64,000 bases of DNA from DATFVA01 sp963839165 (GTDB lineage: Bacteria; Bacteroidota; Ignavibacteria; Ignavibacteriales; Ignavibacteriaceae), in assembly GCA_963839165.1 (NCBI GenBank), contig CAWIUG010000036.1:1-64000 (forward strand), given 5' to 3'. Numbering within the stretch: position 1 is the first letter of the stretch; every line of letters begins with the position of its first letter. The notes beneath the pieces are model-generated. The model was not told where the DNA came from. It was given only the letters and a program-made list of their open reading frames with translations, and did not search any database. A program made the position numbers and the translations under genes. Positions 9,402-19,339 of this stretch are shown here, in pieces.

Positions 9402-10649
9402 TTATAATTCATCAAAAAACTGCTGAACTCTTTTAACGATCAGGGATATTGTGTTTTTATTCTTCTGCTTTTTAGCTCTGATCAATCCCTGGTACTCACT
9501 CGATTTCCCACCGGGAATGCCCCGGATTAAACCTGCAACGGTGGCGAACTCAGGACTCTCGATCTCGTTTGAAAGTCCTGCTCCTAATTCCTGCGGAACA
9601 CCCATCCTTGTAGGTAGTCCGAATACTTCTTCTGCAAGTTCCGAACATCCTTTCAGGAGAGATCCGCCGCCGGTTAATACAATACCGGCCTTTATCTTAT
9701 TCTTAAACCCTGCGCTCCTTATCTCATTATCAACAAGGATAAACAGTTCCCTCATCCGAAGACTGATAATCTGGGTAAGCAGACTTATGGGGATCTTAGT
9801 ATTCCCACGGGCACCTACACCTTTTATCAGAATATCTTCATCTTTTATTATTGCATTTTCAGTTGCATATCCAAAATCTTTCTTAAGCTTTTCGGCCTCT
9901 TCGGTTACTACTCCTAATGATTCCCTTATATCATTGGTAACCTGGTTGCCTGCTACTCCTATTACCTTGGTATGCTTAATTGCCTTATTATGAAAGATCG
10001 CTATGTCAGTCGTTCCGCCGCCTATATCGATCAGGGCTACACCTAAATCCTTTTCACTTTCTTCCAGCACAGAGGTACTTGATGCAATGGGCTGAAGGAT
10101 GTAATCCTGAACATGAAGTCCTGCCCGTTCCACTGATTTCCTGATGTTTTGTATTGCCGGAATCGAAGCAAGTACGATATGATTCGTAGCTTCCAGTCTT
10201 GAACCGGACATTCCAATCGGATTCTCTATTCCTGGCTGATGATCTATTGAAAACTCTTCAGGGATAATGTGCAGTATCTGGCGGTCTGAGGGTATGTGTA
10301 TCGTGCGTACATCATTTTCAAGTCGATCAAGATCAGCTTTATTTATTTCTCTGTCTTCTCCGCTTATAGTAACATAATTCCTGTGCCGCATACTTGTAAT
10401 ATGTTCACCAGCCACCCCGACATTAACATGGGTAATTTCAAACCCTGCCCTGTTGGAGGCGATCGAAACGGCATTTCTTATTGCTTCAGCAGTCTTCCCG
10501 ATATTTGCCACTAATCCCTTGTGTAAACCTTCTGACGGTGCAACACCAAAACCAAGGATATCAAACTTACTTTCATCCAGCTTTTCTGCAATTACTGCAC
10601 AGACTTTCGTAGTTCCTAAATCGAGCCCTGCTATAATTTCTTTTCTCAT
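9402..10649 (-). CDS. ftsA: Cell division protein FtsA
   Basis: Actin-like ATPase that anchors FtsZ filaments to the membrane. The phosphate-1 motif GLDLGTTKV (8-16) and phosphate-2 motif DIGGGTTDIA (208-217) mark the ASKHA fold. The SHS2/1C subdomain sits between them (about 85-165). The C-terminus ISLIVKRVQQFFDEL is an amphipathic membrane-targeting helix, as required for FtsA function. At 415 residues it is of normal length. It overlaps ftsQ by 4 bases, indicating translational coupling, and precedes ftsZ by 20 bases. Confidence 0.97.
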   Translation of the reverse strand: MRKEIIAGLDLGTTKVCAVIAEKLDESKFDILGFGVAPSEGLHKGLVANIGKTAEAIRNAVSIASNRAGFEITHVNVGVAGEHITSMRHRNYVTISGEDREINKADLDRLENDVRTIHIPSDRQILHIIPEEFSIDHQPGIENPIGMSGSRLEATNHIVLASIPAIQNIRKSVERAGLHVQDYILQPIASSTSVLEESEKDLGVALIDIGGGTTDIAIFHNKAIKHTKVIGVAGNQVTNDIRESLGVVTEEAEKLKKDFGYATENAIIKDEDILIKGVGARGNTKIPISLLTQIISLRMRELFILVDNEIRSAGFKNKIKAGIVLTGGGSLLKGCSELAEEVFGLPTRMGVPQELGAGLSNEIESPEFATVAGLIRGIPGGKSSEYQGLIRAKKQKNKNTISLIVKRVQQFFDEL

Positions 10650-11419
10650 TCAGTTAAATCCGTTTTATCATAATTACCGAGAAAAATTTCATTGTTAAAT
10701 CTCAGATCGACATAAGAGCTGTTCATAACCATTGCCTTATCTGCATTATCATTATTTACTAATTGATTAAAGGTATATATCTTCTCTGCCGTATTGCCTT
10801 TACCTAAGATTACCGGGGGCTTTATTCCTGAGAACAGCAGGATAATATCTCCGCCATTCCTGAGATTTATTTCAGAGAGAGTTTTTGAAAGCTCTCCGCC
10901 GGTCAGATCTTCTGCATCCATAATCTTAAATGCCTCTACCAGTCCCGGAGTTTTTAATATTTCATTTTTCTTTAACAGAATATCGTTGCTGAGGTTCGTA
11001 ATCACAGGCATATTTGCAATTTTGGTATTCTGAAGAAAAGGCAGTATTTCAAAATTATTAGCCGCAAGGAATAACTTATTATCACTTACAAGCACAGCCT
11101 TAATTATTTTCTCATTCAGGTTAATGTGAACTTCATTATTACCGCTGTATTCAACGTCAGCTCGTTTTACATACGGATGCTTTTCAAGTCTGGATTTTAT
11201 AACAGGCAGTGTAATATCTCCTGTAAGCTCATTACCGTTCAGTTTGGCAAAAGCCAGATAATCATTTTCGTTGAGCAGGCTGTTGCCCGTAACGGTAATC
11301 GACTTTATCTGCTCATCAATTTCCGGTCTTTGCACGGCAAATGACAGATAGAGGATCCAGACCGTTAAACCAACAAACAGCAGAAGCACTAATATTTTAC
11401 TCCTGGTTTCTGTCTTCAA
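10646..11419 (-). CDS. ftsQ: Cell division protein FtsQ/DivIB
   Basis: Bitopic divisome protein of 257 residues: a short cytoplasmic tail, one TM helix (about 9-28, ILVLLLFVGLTVWILYL), a POTRA-like region (IKSITVTGNSLLNENDY onward) and a beta domain with the conserved LP.I..L and DLR-type end (YVDLRFNNEIFLG). Identification rests on position (murC-ftsQ-ftsA-ftsZ), topology and the POTRA pattern, because FtsQ sequences diverge strongly. It recruits FtsB/FtsL in known systems. It overlaps both neighbours by 4 bases. Confidence 0.9.
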   Translation of the reverse strand: MKTETRSKILVLLLFVGLTVWILYLSFAVQRPEIDEQIKSITVTGNSLLNENDYLAFAKLNGNELTGDITLPVIKSRLEKHPYVKRADVEYSGNNEVHINLNEKIIKAVLVSDNKLFLAANNFEILPFLQNTKIANMPVITNLSNDILLKKNEILKTPGLVEAFKIMDAEDLTGGELSKTLSEINLRNGGDIILLFSGIKPPVILGKGNTAEKIYTFNQLVNNDNADKAMVMNSSYVDLRFNNEIFLGNYDKTDLTE

Positions 11420-12786
11420 TTTTTTATCATCCTTATAAATTCTTCGCCGAACTTCCAGATATCTCCGGCACCCATAGTTATAATAATATCATCATCCTGC
11501 CTGACTTCTTTTAATACTGAGGGAACGTCTTTTTTATCAGGGACATACATAACGTTTTTATGCCCGAACTTTTTTGCCGCGTCCGCTATAAGTGCTCCCG
11601 AAACACCATTAATTGGTATTTCACGTGCCGGATACACATCGGTACATATAAAGATATCTGAATTAAGAAAACTTCTTCCGAATTCCTGATAGAAATCCCT
11701 TGTTCTTGAATAGAGATGCGGCTGAAAGACGGCGATCAGCCTCCTGTTCCATCCCGCTCTCACTCCGGCAAGCGTTGCGCTTGTCTCCGTGGGATGATGG
11801 GCGTAATCGTCAACCACAAGGATTTCTTTATTGTATTTTATTTCAAACCTTCTGTATACTCCTGAGAAGGATTCCAGAGCCTTCTTAATTACCGGGAATT
11901 CTATCTCAAGTTCTGTGGCTATAATTACCGCTACAAGTGCATTCTTAACATTATGAATTCCGGGTATGTTAAGTCTTAACCGGCCGAGATCCTTACCTCT
12001 ATACTTAACTGTAAACTCACTCGATATCTGTTTATGGGTTATATCTACTGCACGTACATCAGCCTGCGGCGTTAATCCGTACGTAATAATCTTCTTATTA
12101 ATTGATGGAATGATATCCTGAAGTCCGGGCTCATCGAGGCAAACCACAACAAAGCCGTAAAACGGAACTTTATTGGCAAACTCAGTAAAGGCCGCCTGAA
12201 TATCAACAAGATCCTTATAGGTATCGAGATGTTCACTTTCCAGAGTTGTTAATGCTGCGATAGTTGGAGTAAGTTTCAGGAAAGTTCTGTCAAATTCATC
12301 AGCTTCTACAACTATAAATTCTCCGTGTCCCAGCCTTGCATTCGTTCCGCCAAGCCCGCTGAGCTTTCCTCCGACGATGATAGTAGGATCGACATTACCT
12401 TCAGTTAAGGTTAAACCCACCATTGAAGTCGTTGTAGTCTTTCCGTGTGTTCCCGCGATACCTATGCCGTATTTCATTCTCATCGACTCTGCAAGCATCT
12501 CAGCACGCTTTATCACAGGGATCTTTCTTTCAATCGCAGCTTTTACCTCGGGGTTATCCACTGTTACTGCCGAGGAATAAACCAGGACGTCAACGTCTTT
12601 TAAGTTTTCAGGGAAGTGTCCTTCATAAATAGTAATTCCCAATTTCGACAGGTGTTCCGTAATTTCAGTAAGCGACCTATCAGAACCGGACACCTCGAAA
12701 CCCTGACTTAGAAGTATTTCAGCAAGACCGCTCATCCCGATGCCGCCGATTCCTACAAAGTGTACTCTATGTATATTCTTAAACAT
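11416..12786 (-). CDS. murC: UDP-N-acetylmuramate--L-alanine ligase MurC
   Basis: Adds L-alanine to UDP-MurNAc, the first step of the peptide stem, in the cytoplasm. It shows the N-terminal Rossmann glycine motif VGIGGIGMSG (11-20), the Mur ligase P-loop GTHGKTTTT (112-120) and the DDYAHHPTE motif of the C-terminal domain that is typical of MurC. 456 residues, standard length. It overlaps ftsQ by 4 bases and shares one base with the PH-like gene upstream. This cluster places murC directly before ftsQ, with neither murB nor ddl between them. Confidence 0.97.
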   Translation of the reverse strand: MFKNIHRVHFVGIGGIGMSGLAEILLSQGFEVSGSDRSLTEITEHLSKLGITIYEGHFPENLKDVDVLVYSSAVTVDNPEVKAAIERKIPVIKRAEMLAESMRMKYGIGIAGTHGKTTTTSMVGLTLTEGNVDPTIIVGGKLSGLGGTNARLGHGEFIVVEADEFDRTFLKLTPTIAALTTLESEHLDTYKDLVDIQAAFTEFANKVPFYGFVVVCLDEPGLQDIIPSINKKIITYGLTPQADVRAVDITHKQISSEFTVKYRGKDLGRLRLNIPGIHNVKNALVAVIIATELEIEFPVIKKALESFSGVYRRFEIKYNKEILVVDDYAHHPTETSATLAGVRAGWNRRLIAVFQPHLYSRTRDFYQEFGRSFLNSDIFICTDVYPAREIPINGVSGALIADAAKKFGHKNVMYVPDKKDVPSVLKEVRQDDDIIITMGAGDIWKFGEEFIRMIKN

Positions 12787-13265
12787 TAAACTTCTTCTAT
12801 CCGTGCTTTTAAAAGTTCAAATTTACTCAATAATTTATCCTCATTTTCATAATCATACGGTCTGATAATTACTGAGCGTCTTCTGTTTTTTAACTTTATT
12901 CTTACAAGTCTGAATGCATGATTCTGTATTCTCTCTCTCCGGCTGGAGATCTTTATTCTTTTTATCTGATCTAGTAATATTTTCTTTTTGCCGAACCTTG
13001 TTACAAATGCGATACCTTCTCCGCTTACTTCAAGGTATTTGTTTTTATAAATATTATAAAGCAGACTTACCAGTGAAATAATTACTATCGCACCGAGCAG
13101 ATAAATTATGGGATCTTTGGTAATCAAAGTAAAAGTTTCCTCAACAAACTCTCCCCGGATAACCAGGTAGAGAGCAAACACAACAAGATAAATTATAGTT
13201 GACTGATAATAGAATGACATATTATACTTAAAGGTCTCTTTGGTATTTAAATCATCTATGTTCAT
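12786..13265 (-). CDS. Uncharacterised membrane protein with PH-like domain inside the dcw cluster
   Basis: 159 residues. A short N-terminal tail is followed by two TM helices (about 22-40 and 53-71, STIIYLVVFALYLVI and IIYLLGAIVIISLVSLLY). A C-terminal segment begins KYLEVSGEGIAFVTRFGKKKILLDQIKRIKI, with the strand pattern and basic patch of bacterial PH-like (bPH) domains. It ends in a basic stretch KNRRRSVIIRP and a short helix. It overlaps murG by 4 bases and murC by 1, so it is expressed within the division operon. I do not recognise it as a standard dcw gene. An accessory role in membrane or divisome organisation is only an inference from position. The reading frame is clean, and its length and coupling argue that it is real. 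Confidence 0.7.
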   Translation of the reverse strand: MNIDDLNTKETFKYNMSFYYQSTIIYLVVFALYLVIRGEFVEETFTLITKDPIIYLLGAIVIISLVSLLYNIYKNKYLEVSGEGIAFVTRFGKKKILLDQIKRIKISSRRERIQNHAFRLVRIKLKNRRRSVIIRPYDYENEDKLLSKFELLKARIEEV

Positions 13266-14365
13266 AAAGCGTCTGCAAATTTTATTGCACTGTCCGCTAT
13301 TAATGAGGCAGCATCAGGTCTGGCAAGTCTGCCTGCATTAGTTTTCAAAATTTCTAATTTATCTTCATCAAATATTGTCGAAATTATTTTCTCTGCCAAA
13401 ATGTTCTTTACATTTTTATCTTCAATAAGTACAGCTGCATTTTCATCCTCAAGCGATTTAGCATTATAGTACTGATGATTCTCTGCAACATTGGGCGAAG
13501 GAACCAGTGCTGCCGGTATTCCGAGCACCAAAAGTTCAGCAATTGTTGTAGCACCCGCTCTTGCAACAACCATATCGGCTGCCGAATACGCCAGGTTCAT
13601 ATCCTCGATAAAAGGCATAATAATAATTCCGTCAGCGTTCAGGTCCTTGTATCTGTCGTAATACATACTGCCGGTCTGCCATAATAACTGAATTCCTTTC
13701 TCCCTGAAAGCACCGGCAGAGGCCGCAGCAGCTTCGTTAATTGAGACGGCACCGAGACTCCCTCCCAATATTAACAATGTTTTCTTCTCCGGAGACAAAT
13801 TAAAGTGATTGAGAGCCTTTTCTCTGTTAATTTCTCCCAGACTCTGGCGCACCGGGTTCCCGGTCACCTTAATTTTATCTTTTGACCTCAAATACTTTTC
13901 CGAATCTGAATAACTTACGTGAATCTCATCGGCATATCTTTCCAGCAGCCTGGTTGTTACACCGGGATAACTATTCTGTTCAATCAGAATAATTTTTGCT
14001 CCCATAACCGATGATCCCCATATTGCAGGACCAGACACATATCCGCCTGACCCAATTGCAACTTTCGGTTTGAAACTCATGTTTATGATCAGCGACTGAA
14101 CCAATGAAACTATCAATTTAACAGGGAATAGGATATTTTCAACACTGAATTTTCGTGAGAAACCTTTGATCCATATAGATCTGAATTTATAGCCAAGTTT
14201 CGGAACAACCCTTCCTTCAATTTTGTTTTTTGTACCTACGAATAAAATATCAGCTTCAGGGATCTTCGCTTTAATCCTTTCAGCAACAGCAACAGCAGGA
14301 AACAGATGTCCGCCTGTTCCACCTCCCGCAAATAAGAATCTATATACTGTCTTTGATGCTGTCAT
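13262..14365 (-). CDS. murG: Undecaprenyldiphospho-muramoylpentapeptide beta-N-acetylglucosaminyltransferase MurG
   Basis: Transfers GlcNAc from UDP-GlcNAc to lipid I, making lipid II at the inner face of the membrane. The N-terminal G-loop AGGGTGGHLFPA (13-24), the second G-loop GSGGYVSGP, the third LILGGSLGA and the UDP-GlcNAc-binding tail (GATTIAEL then PNVAENHQYYNA) are all present. 367 residues, normal for the GT28 family. It follows ftsW by 3 bases and overlaps the PH-like gene by 4. Confidence 0.97.
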   Translation of the reverse strand: MTASKTVYRFLFAGGGTGGHLFPAVAVAERIKAKIPEADILFVGTKNKIEGRVVPKLGYKFRSIWIKGFSRKFSVENILFPVKLIVSLVQSLIINMSFKPKVAIGSGGYVSGPAIWGSSVMGAKIILIEQNSYPGVTTRLLERYADEIHVSYSDSEKYLRSKDKIKVTGNPVRQSLGEINREKALNHFNLSPEKKTLLILGGSLGAVSINEAAAASAGAFREKGIQLLWQTGSMYYDRYKDLNADGIIIMPFIEDMNLAYSAADMVVARAGATTIAELLVLGIPAALVPSPNVAENHQYYNAKSLEDENAAVLIEDKNVKNILAEKIISTIFDEDKLEILKTNAGRLARPDAASLIADSAIKFADAL

Positions 14366-14368
14366 TGA

Positions 14369-15490
14369 TTAATCCTGAGCTGTCTGCACAGCATTTTTTC
14401 TATTCTGGGCGATCGCATTAGTCATCCCGATATTCACAAGTATTCCTGTTGCAATACACATAAATATCAGAGATGTACCTCCGTAACTAATAAAAGGGAG
14501 CGGCAGACCTGTTGTCGGCACTAATCCTGTAGCCACAGCAACGTTAATGAACGCATTTACCAGTACAGAAATTGAAATTCCGAAAGCGAGGAGCTGTCCG
14601 AACACATCTTTACATTTTTTTGCTATCAGAATTCCGGCTACAAATAGAACGAGATAAGCAAATAGAATTATCACTGAACCAATGAACCCGAGTTCTTCTC
14701 CGAGGATAGCGAAAATGAAGTCACCGTAAGCCTCGGGGAGGAAGAGATTGCTCTGTCTGCTGTGGCCCATTCCAACACCAAGAATGCCGCCGCTGCCCAA
14801 ACCTAATAAAGCCTGTTTTACCTGAATGTTTATGTCGCCGCCATTGCTAAAGCTGTGAATAAAAGTTAAAATCCTCTCACGCGAATGAGAAAACAGCATT
14901 GCACCAATACCGCCCGCAAGAGCACAAACTCCCATTGAACCGAGAATATGCTGGATTTTAGCACCGCCGACGAATAAAATTGTCAATGAGATTATAAGTA
15001 TCAGTATACCATTACTGAGATTCGGCTGAATGAAAATCAAACCTGCAACTATCATTACCCATATAAACAGGAATATAAACCCATTCCTGAAGTCTTCGAT
15101 TTCCTTACCTTTACTCTCAAGCAGAGCGGCAAGGTGGACTATGAGCGCCAGCCTGGCAAAGTCAGCCGGCTGAAAGGTTATAAAACCTAAGTTTATCCAG
15201 CGCCCTGCACCTTTAACATCCGGAGCAATTATCATTGTAATCACAAGCAATGCAACGGCTGAAATTAAAACAGGTTTGCTGAATTCCTTATATATTTCAT
15301 ACGGTATCATCGCAAAGCCTATCATCAGGAATATCCCGACAATCACTTTGAAGAAATGCGAGTTAAATAGATGGAAAAGACTGTCGAACTTGAAAGCGCT
15401 ATACGTGCTGCTCGCACTCATCACAAGCACTAACCCTATAAGGGTTAATACAAACGCGTCGAGAAATATTGTTAAAGACAGCTTTTTCAT
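14369..15490 (-). CDS. ftsW: Septal peptidoglycan polymerase FtsW (SEDS family)
   Basis: Polytopic membrane glycosyltransferase that polymerises lipid II with its cognate PBP (FtsI). 373 residues with about ten TM helices. SEDS hallmarks are GRWINLGFITFQPADFARL (the first extracellular-loop motif) and the C-terminal signature GLVPTTGLPLPFISYGGTSL. Its place between murD and murG, with ftsI in the same operon, favours FtsW over RodA. It shares one base with murD. Confidence 0.96.
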   Translation of the reverse strand: MKKLSLTIFLDAFVLTLIGLVLVMSASSTYSAFKFDSLFHLFNSHFFKVIVGIFLMIGFAMIPYEIYKEFSKPVLISAVALLVITMIIAPDVKGAGRWINLGFITFQPADFARLALIVHLAALLESKGKEIEDFRNGFIFLFIWVMIVAGLIFIQPNLSNGILILIISLTILFVGGAKIQHILGSMGVCALAGGIGAMLFSHSRERILTFIHSFSNGGDINIQVKQALLGLGSGGILGVGMGHSRQSNLFLPEAYGDFIFAILGEELGFIGSVIILFAYLVLFVAGILIAKKCKDVFGQLLAFGISISVLVNAFINVAVATGLVPTTGLPLPFISYGGTSLIFMCIATGILVNIGMTNAIAQNRKNAVQTAQD

Positions 15491-16836
15491 TATAGTTTAT
15501 TTACCGCTTCCTTAAATACTTTCCCACGATGCTCATAATTATCAAACATGTCGAAGCTTGCACAGGCTGGTGAGAGCAGAACTATATCACCAGGTCTTGC
15601 TTCGAGGTTTGCCGCATGAATAACATCGTCCATTGTTTGTTTTACTTCTACCTTAATGTCTTTATGGAAGAAGTTGAAAACCTTATCCGATGATGAACCT
15701 ATAGCATAAATCTTTATTACTTTTTCCAGAACCAGCGGTCTGATCTGATTGTAATCATTTCCTTTATCCTGTCCCCCGAGAATAAGGAAGATCTGACCGG
15801 GAAAACCTTTAAGCGCATACCAGACAGAATCAACATTAGTTGCCTTCGAGTCATTTATATATTTCACACCCTCAATCTCCCTTACAAACTCGAGTCTGTG
15901 TTCAACTCCCTCAAAGGTTCTTAACGCTTTTATAATTTTCTGGTTGTCAAGTCCGAATAGTTTTGCGGCTGTAATTACAGCCATTGCATTTGCAATATTA
16001 TGCTCGCCAATCAAGTTTATATCATTAACTTTGCAGCTGAATTCAAGACTGCTTTCCCTGTTAAAAAATATATCGTCATTCGACAGATAAGTTCCATTGT
16101 TCAGAGTTTCCCTTAGAGAAAAGTAAAATGATTTACTTTTGTGCTGCTGAACGGAATTCATAAGTGTTTCATTATCCTTATTCAGAATAAGAAAATCACT
16201 GCCATCCTGGTTTCTGTAAATGTTCAGCTTGGATTTAATATAATTTTCTAACTTATTCTCATAACGGTTAAGATGGTCGGGAGTAATGTTCAAAATCATA
16301 GCGATCGTTGGTTTGAACTGATCTATAAGGTCAAGTTGAAAACTTGAAACTTCAAGAGCAACAAATTCGTCTTCTTTAACATCGAGAGCAATCTCAGAAA
16401 AAGCGAAACCTATGTTGCCGGCGGTATATGTTTTTTTACCACAGACGCTGAACAGGTGGCCGCATAAGCTTGTTGTAGTAGTTTTTCCATTAGTGCCTGT
16501 AATAGCGATAATATTTCCCTTGCATACAGATGCAGCCAATTCGAGTTCACCAACAACCTTAATTTTCTTTGTCAGTGCGGTTTTAATTATTTCAGCGTCT
16601 GAGGGAACACCAGGACTAACTACCATAAGATCACACTCAAGAGCTCTTTCCGAATGTTCTCCTGTCTCAAATTCTATTTTATTCGTGCGGAGAATTTCCA
16701 GGTATCCGTTTAGTGCTTTATCAGAAGCTGTATCGGTTACAAAAGGCTGGCCGCCCAGTCGTGCAATTAACTTTGCCGCACCTGCACCGCTTCTTTTTGC
16801 GCCTACTATAGTTACTTTTTTACCCGCAATATTCAT
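15490..16836 (-). CDS. murD: UDP-N-acetylmuramoyl-L-alanine--D-glutamate ligase MurD
   Basis: Adds D-glutamate to UDP-MurNAc-L-Ala. Diagnostic features are the P-loop TGTNGKTTTT (113-122), LNITPDHLNRY of the central domain and INDSKATN of the C-terminal domain. 448 residues. It starts 2 bases after mraY ends. The N-terminal Rossmann motif IVGAKRSGAGAA is intact. Confidence 0.97.
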   Translation of the reverse strand: MNIAGKKVTIVGAKRSGAGAAKLIARLGGQPFVTDTASDKALNGYLEILRTNKIEFETGEHSERALECDLMVVSPGVPSDAEIIKTALTKKIKVVGELELAASVCKGNIIAITGTNGKTTTTSLCGHLFSVCGKKTYTAGNIGFAFSEIALDVKEDEFVALEVSSFQLDLIDQFKPTIAMILNITPDHLNRYENKLENYIKSKLNIYRNQDGSDFLILNKDNETLMNSVQQHKSKSFYFSLRETLNNGTYLSNDDIFFNRESSLEFSCKVNDINLIGEHNIANAMAVITAAKLFGLDNQKIIKALRTFEGVEHRLEFVREIEGVKYINDSKATNVDSVWYALKGFPGQIFLILGGQDKGNDYNQIRPLVLEKVIKIYAIGSSSDKVFNFFHKDIKVEVKQTMDDVIHAANLEARPGDIVLLSPACASFDMFDNYEHRGKVFKEAVNKL

Positions 16837-16838
16837 TT

Positions 16839-17948
16839 TTATCTTATCTTAAATGAGGCCAGGCTTATGATGGCCAGTATGATTGCAATTATATAGAACC
16901 TGATTACAATTTTAGGTTCGGGCCAGCCCAGCATTTCAAAATGGTGATGAATCGGAGCCATCTTAAAAACTCTTCTTCCCTCACCATACTTCTTTTTTGT
17001 TATCTTGAAATAAACCCTCTGAATAATAACAGAGATCGTCTCCAGAAAAAATATACCTCCAAGTATGGGTATCAATAACTCTTTTTTTATTAGAACCGCA
17101 AGGATACCGAAAGCGCCGCCTAAAGCCAGCGAACCAGTATCTCCCATAAATACCTGGGCCGGGTAAGAATTGAACCAGAGAAATCCAAGTGAAGCTCCAA
17201 CGAGAGCTGCAACAAAAACTGTGAGCTCTCCTGCCCCGGGAAGATAAATTATGTTCAGGTAGTTGGAAAAAATTGAGTTGCCGCTTATATAGCTGATTAT
17301 GGCCAGGGTAAGCATAACTATTGTGATCACTCCAATTGCAAGTCCATCAAGTCCATCAGTTAAATTGACCGCATTGGATGTTGCAGTTATAATAAATACT
17401 ACCACAGGAATATAAAAGTATGAGAAATCAAAATTGACGTTTTTAAGGAACGGCACCGTCGTTAAGGAATGTATTCCTTCAAACTGCGGAGCAAAGTATA
17501 TTACGGAGCCGATAATGAGACCAATGAGTATCTGTCCGAGAAGCTTATAACGGGCTATTAGTCCGTTTGGAAGTTTTTTCACAACCTTAAGGTAATCATC
17601 AAGAAATCCTACTGCGCTCAGCCATATTGTACCGGCAAGTATCAGAATTATATAGATGCTTAAAATGTTCGACCATAAAAGCACCGGGATCACCACACAC
17701 AATATTATTATCAGACCGCCCATAGTGGGTGTACCCGCTTTCGACCAGTGAAACTTGGGTCCGTCTAACTTTTTAGCTTCACCGATCTGGTTTTGTTGAA
17801 GCTTGCGGATGATCTTCGGTCCCAGGTAAAACGAAAGGAACAAAGCGGTGATAGCAGACAGAGCCGACCTGAAAGTAATAAACCGGAAAACATCGAATCC
17901 GGGTGGATTAAAAACTTTATTTATATATTCCGATAAAAAGTAGAGCAT
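16839..17948 (-). CDS. mraY: Phospho-N-acetylmuramoyl-pentapeptide transferase MraY
   Basis: Integral membrane enzyme that transfers phospho-MurNAc-pentapeptide to undecaprenyl phosphate, forming lipid I. The aspartate motif DDYLKVVKK, the NAVNLTDGLDGLA motif, MGDTGSLALGG, and the loop-E histidines PIHHHFEMLGW are all seen. About ten TM helices, 369 residues. It lies between murF and murD with gaps of 2 bases on each side. Confidence 0.98.
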   Translation of the reverse strand: MLYFLSEYINKVFNPPGFDVFRFITFRSALSAITALFLSFYLGPKIIRKLQQNQIGEAKKLDGPKFHWSKAGTPTMGGLIIILCVVIPVLLWSNILSIYIILILAGTIWLSAVGFLDDYLKVVKKLPNGLIARYKLLGQILIGLIIGSVIYFAPQFEGIHSLTTVPFLKNVNFDFSYFYIPVVVFIITATSNAVNLTDGLDGLAIGVITIVMLTLAIISYISGNSIFSNYLNIIYLPGAGELTVFVAALVGASLGFLWFNSYPAQVFMGDTGSLALGGAFGILAVLIKKELLIPILGGIFFLETISVIIQRVYFKITKKKYGEGRRVFKMAPIHHHFEMLGWPEPKIVIRFYIIAIILAIISLASFKIR

Positions 17949-17950
17949 TA

Positions 17951-19339
17951 TTATCCGGCTTTTTCTTCGATAGTTCTGACAAATTCTTCCATCTTCATCC
18001 CGCGTGAACCTTTTACAAGGATGACGGACTTACTTAAATCCTGATTTTTAAGATGATCATGAAGTTTCTTACGGCTGCTGAAGTACCTAACATTTATCGA
18101 CTTCTTCTGTAATTCTTCATATAAAGATTTCATAAGGGGTCCGATAAGGCATACCTCATTGAACTTGTTTGCCTTAACTGAAGAAGCTAACTTCCGGTGC
18201 ATTTCAGGACCTTCGTCCCCAAGTTCCCGCATATCTCCGAGTACGGCTATCTTCCGGTTATACAACGTTATTTTGCCCGTAAGGTTCATTGCTTCTTTCA
18301 TTGAGACAGGACTGGCATTATAAGTATCGTCAATAAGAAGAATATTTTTACGACGCTTAACGTTTAACCTTTTCTCAACCTGCTTCAGTTTATTCAATCC
18401 TTCAGTAACTTCTTTTACAGATAATCCCATCGTAAAAGCAACTGCCGCGGCTGCAAGGAAGTTTTTTGCATTGGCCTCGCCATAAAGAGGCATATCAACT
18501 TTAAGCTTATTCTTCTTATAGGTAATCTCGATCTCAGGCCTGCCGTCGTTTGTATACCCGCAAACTTTACCTCTAACGGCAGAATTGGAGTTAAAACCAT
18601 AGGTAACTTTGTTCTTATAATTTCTGGCCGTTTGCTTTAATAATTTATCGTCTTCATTTATAAAAAGAGTACCGTTCATTTCAGCAGTTGCTTTAAACAG
18701 AGCGGTTTTTTCTTTAAGGACTCCCTTTCTATTTATAAAGAATTCAAGATGAGAATCACCAATATTAGTTACCATAGCATAATCCGGCAGAGCAATATTT
18801 GCAGTGTACTCAATTTCTCCAAAATGATTTGTCCCGAGCTCTGCAACCAGAACATCATGCTTCTCATTTGTACTGAAGAGGGTCAGAGGAACGCCAATAT
18901 GGTTGTTGTGGTTTGCAACAGTTTTATTGACCTTATATTTTGTACTTAAAAGCATGGCTGCCATCTCTTTTGTTGATGTTTTACCTGCACTACCGGTTAT
19001 CCCGATTATTTTCGTACTAAGTTTTTTCCTCCAGACCCGGGCCAATTCTCCCAGGGCTTTTACTGTATCATTAACGGCAACAACCGGGATATCTGTCTCT
19101 CCCAGTTTTTTTAACTTCCTTTTATTTATCAGAACAGCTTTAGCGCCATTTGTTACTGCCTTATCGATAAAATCATGACCATCAAACCTTTCGCCTTTTA
19201 CAGCAACAAACAGGCAGCTGCCAGGTATATTTCTTGAATCAATAGCTACGTTCCTTATTGTACTGAAATTATCAGGGTTATAAAGAACCGCCGATTCCAG
19301 ATTAAATAAATCTTCTAATGTAATTCCGATCCTTTTCAT
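17951..19339 (-). CDS. murF: UDP-N-acetylmuramoyl-tripeptide--D-alanyl-D-alanine ligase MurF
   Basis: Adds D-Ala-D-Ala to the tripeptide precursor. P-loop GITGSAGKTST (113-123), the central-domain NHNNHIGVPLTLF that is characteristic of MurF, and DDTYNASPVSM in the C-terminal domain. 462 residues. It overlaps murE by 4 bases. No ddl gene is seen in the window, so D-Ala-D-Ala ligase must be encoded elsewhere. Confidence 0.96.
   Translation of the reverse strand: MKRIGITLEDLFNLESAVLYNPDNFSTIRNVAIDSRNIPGSCLFVAVKGERFDGHDFIDKAVTNGAKAVLINKRKLKKLGETDIPVVAVNDTVKALGELARVWRKKLSTKIIGITGSAGKTSTKEMAAMLLSTKYKVNKTVANHNNHIGVPLTLFSTNEKHDVLVAELGTNHFGEIEYTANIALPDYAMVTNIGDSHLEFFINRKGVLKEKTALFKATAEMNGTLFINEDDKLLKQTARNYKNKVTYGFNSNSAVRGKVCGYTNDGRPEIEITYKKNKLKVDMPLYGEANAKNFLAAAAVAFTMGLSVKEVTEGLNKLKQVEKRLNVKRRKNILLIDDTYNASPVSMKEAMNLTGKITLYNRKIAVLGDMRELGDEGPEMHRKLASSVKANKFNEVCLIGPLMKSLYEELQKKSINVRYFSSRKKLHDHLKNQDLSKSVILVKGSRGMKMEEFVRTIEEKAG

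Noticed and set aside
9451..9993. 180-codon open frame on the plus strand
   Set aside because: It is antisense to ftsA in a conserved region and its product is proline/serine-rich without family features; a shadow of ftsA.
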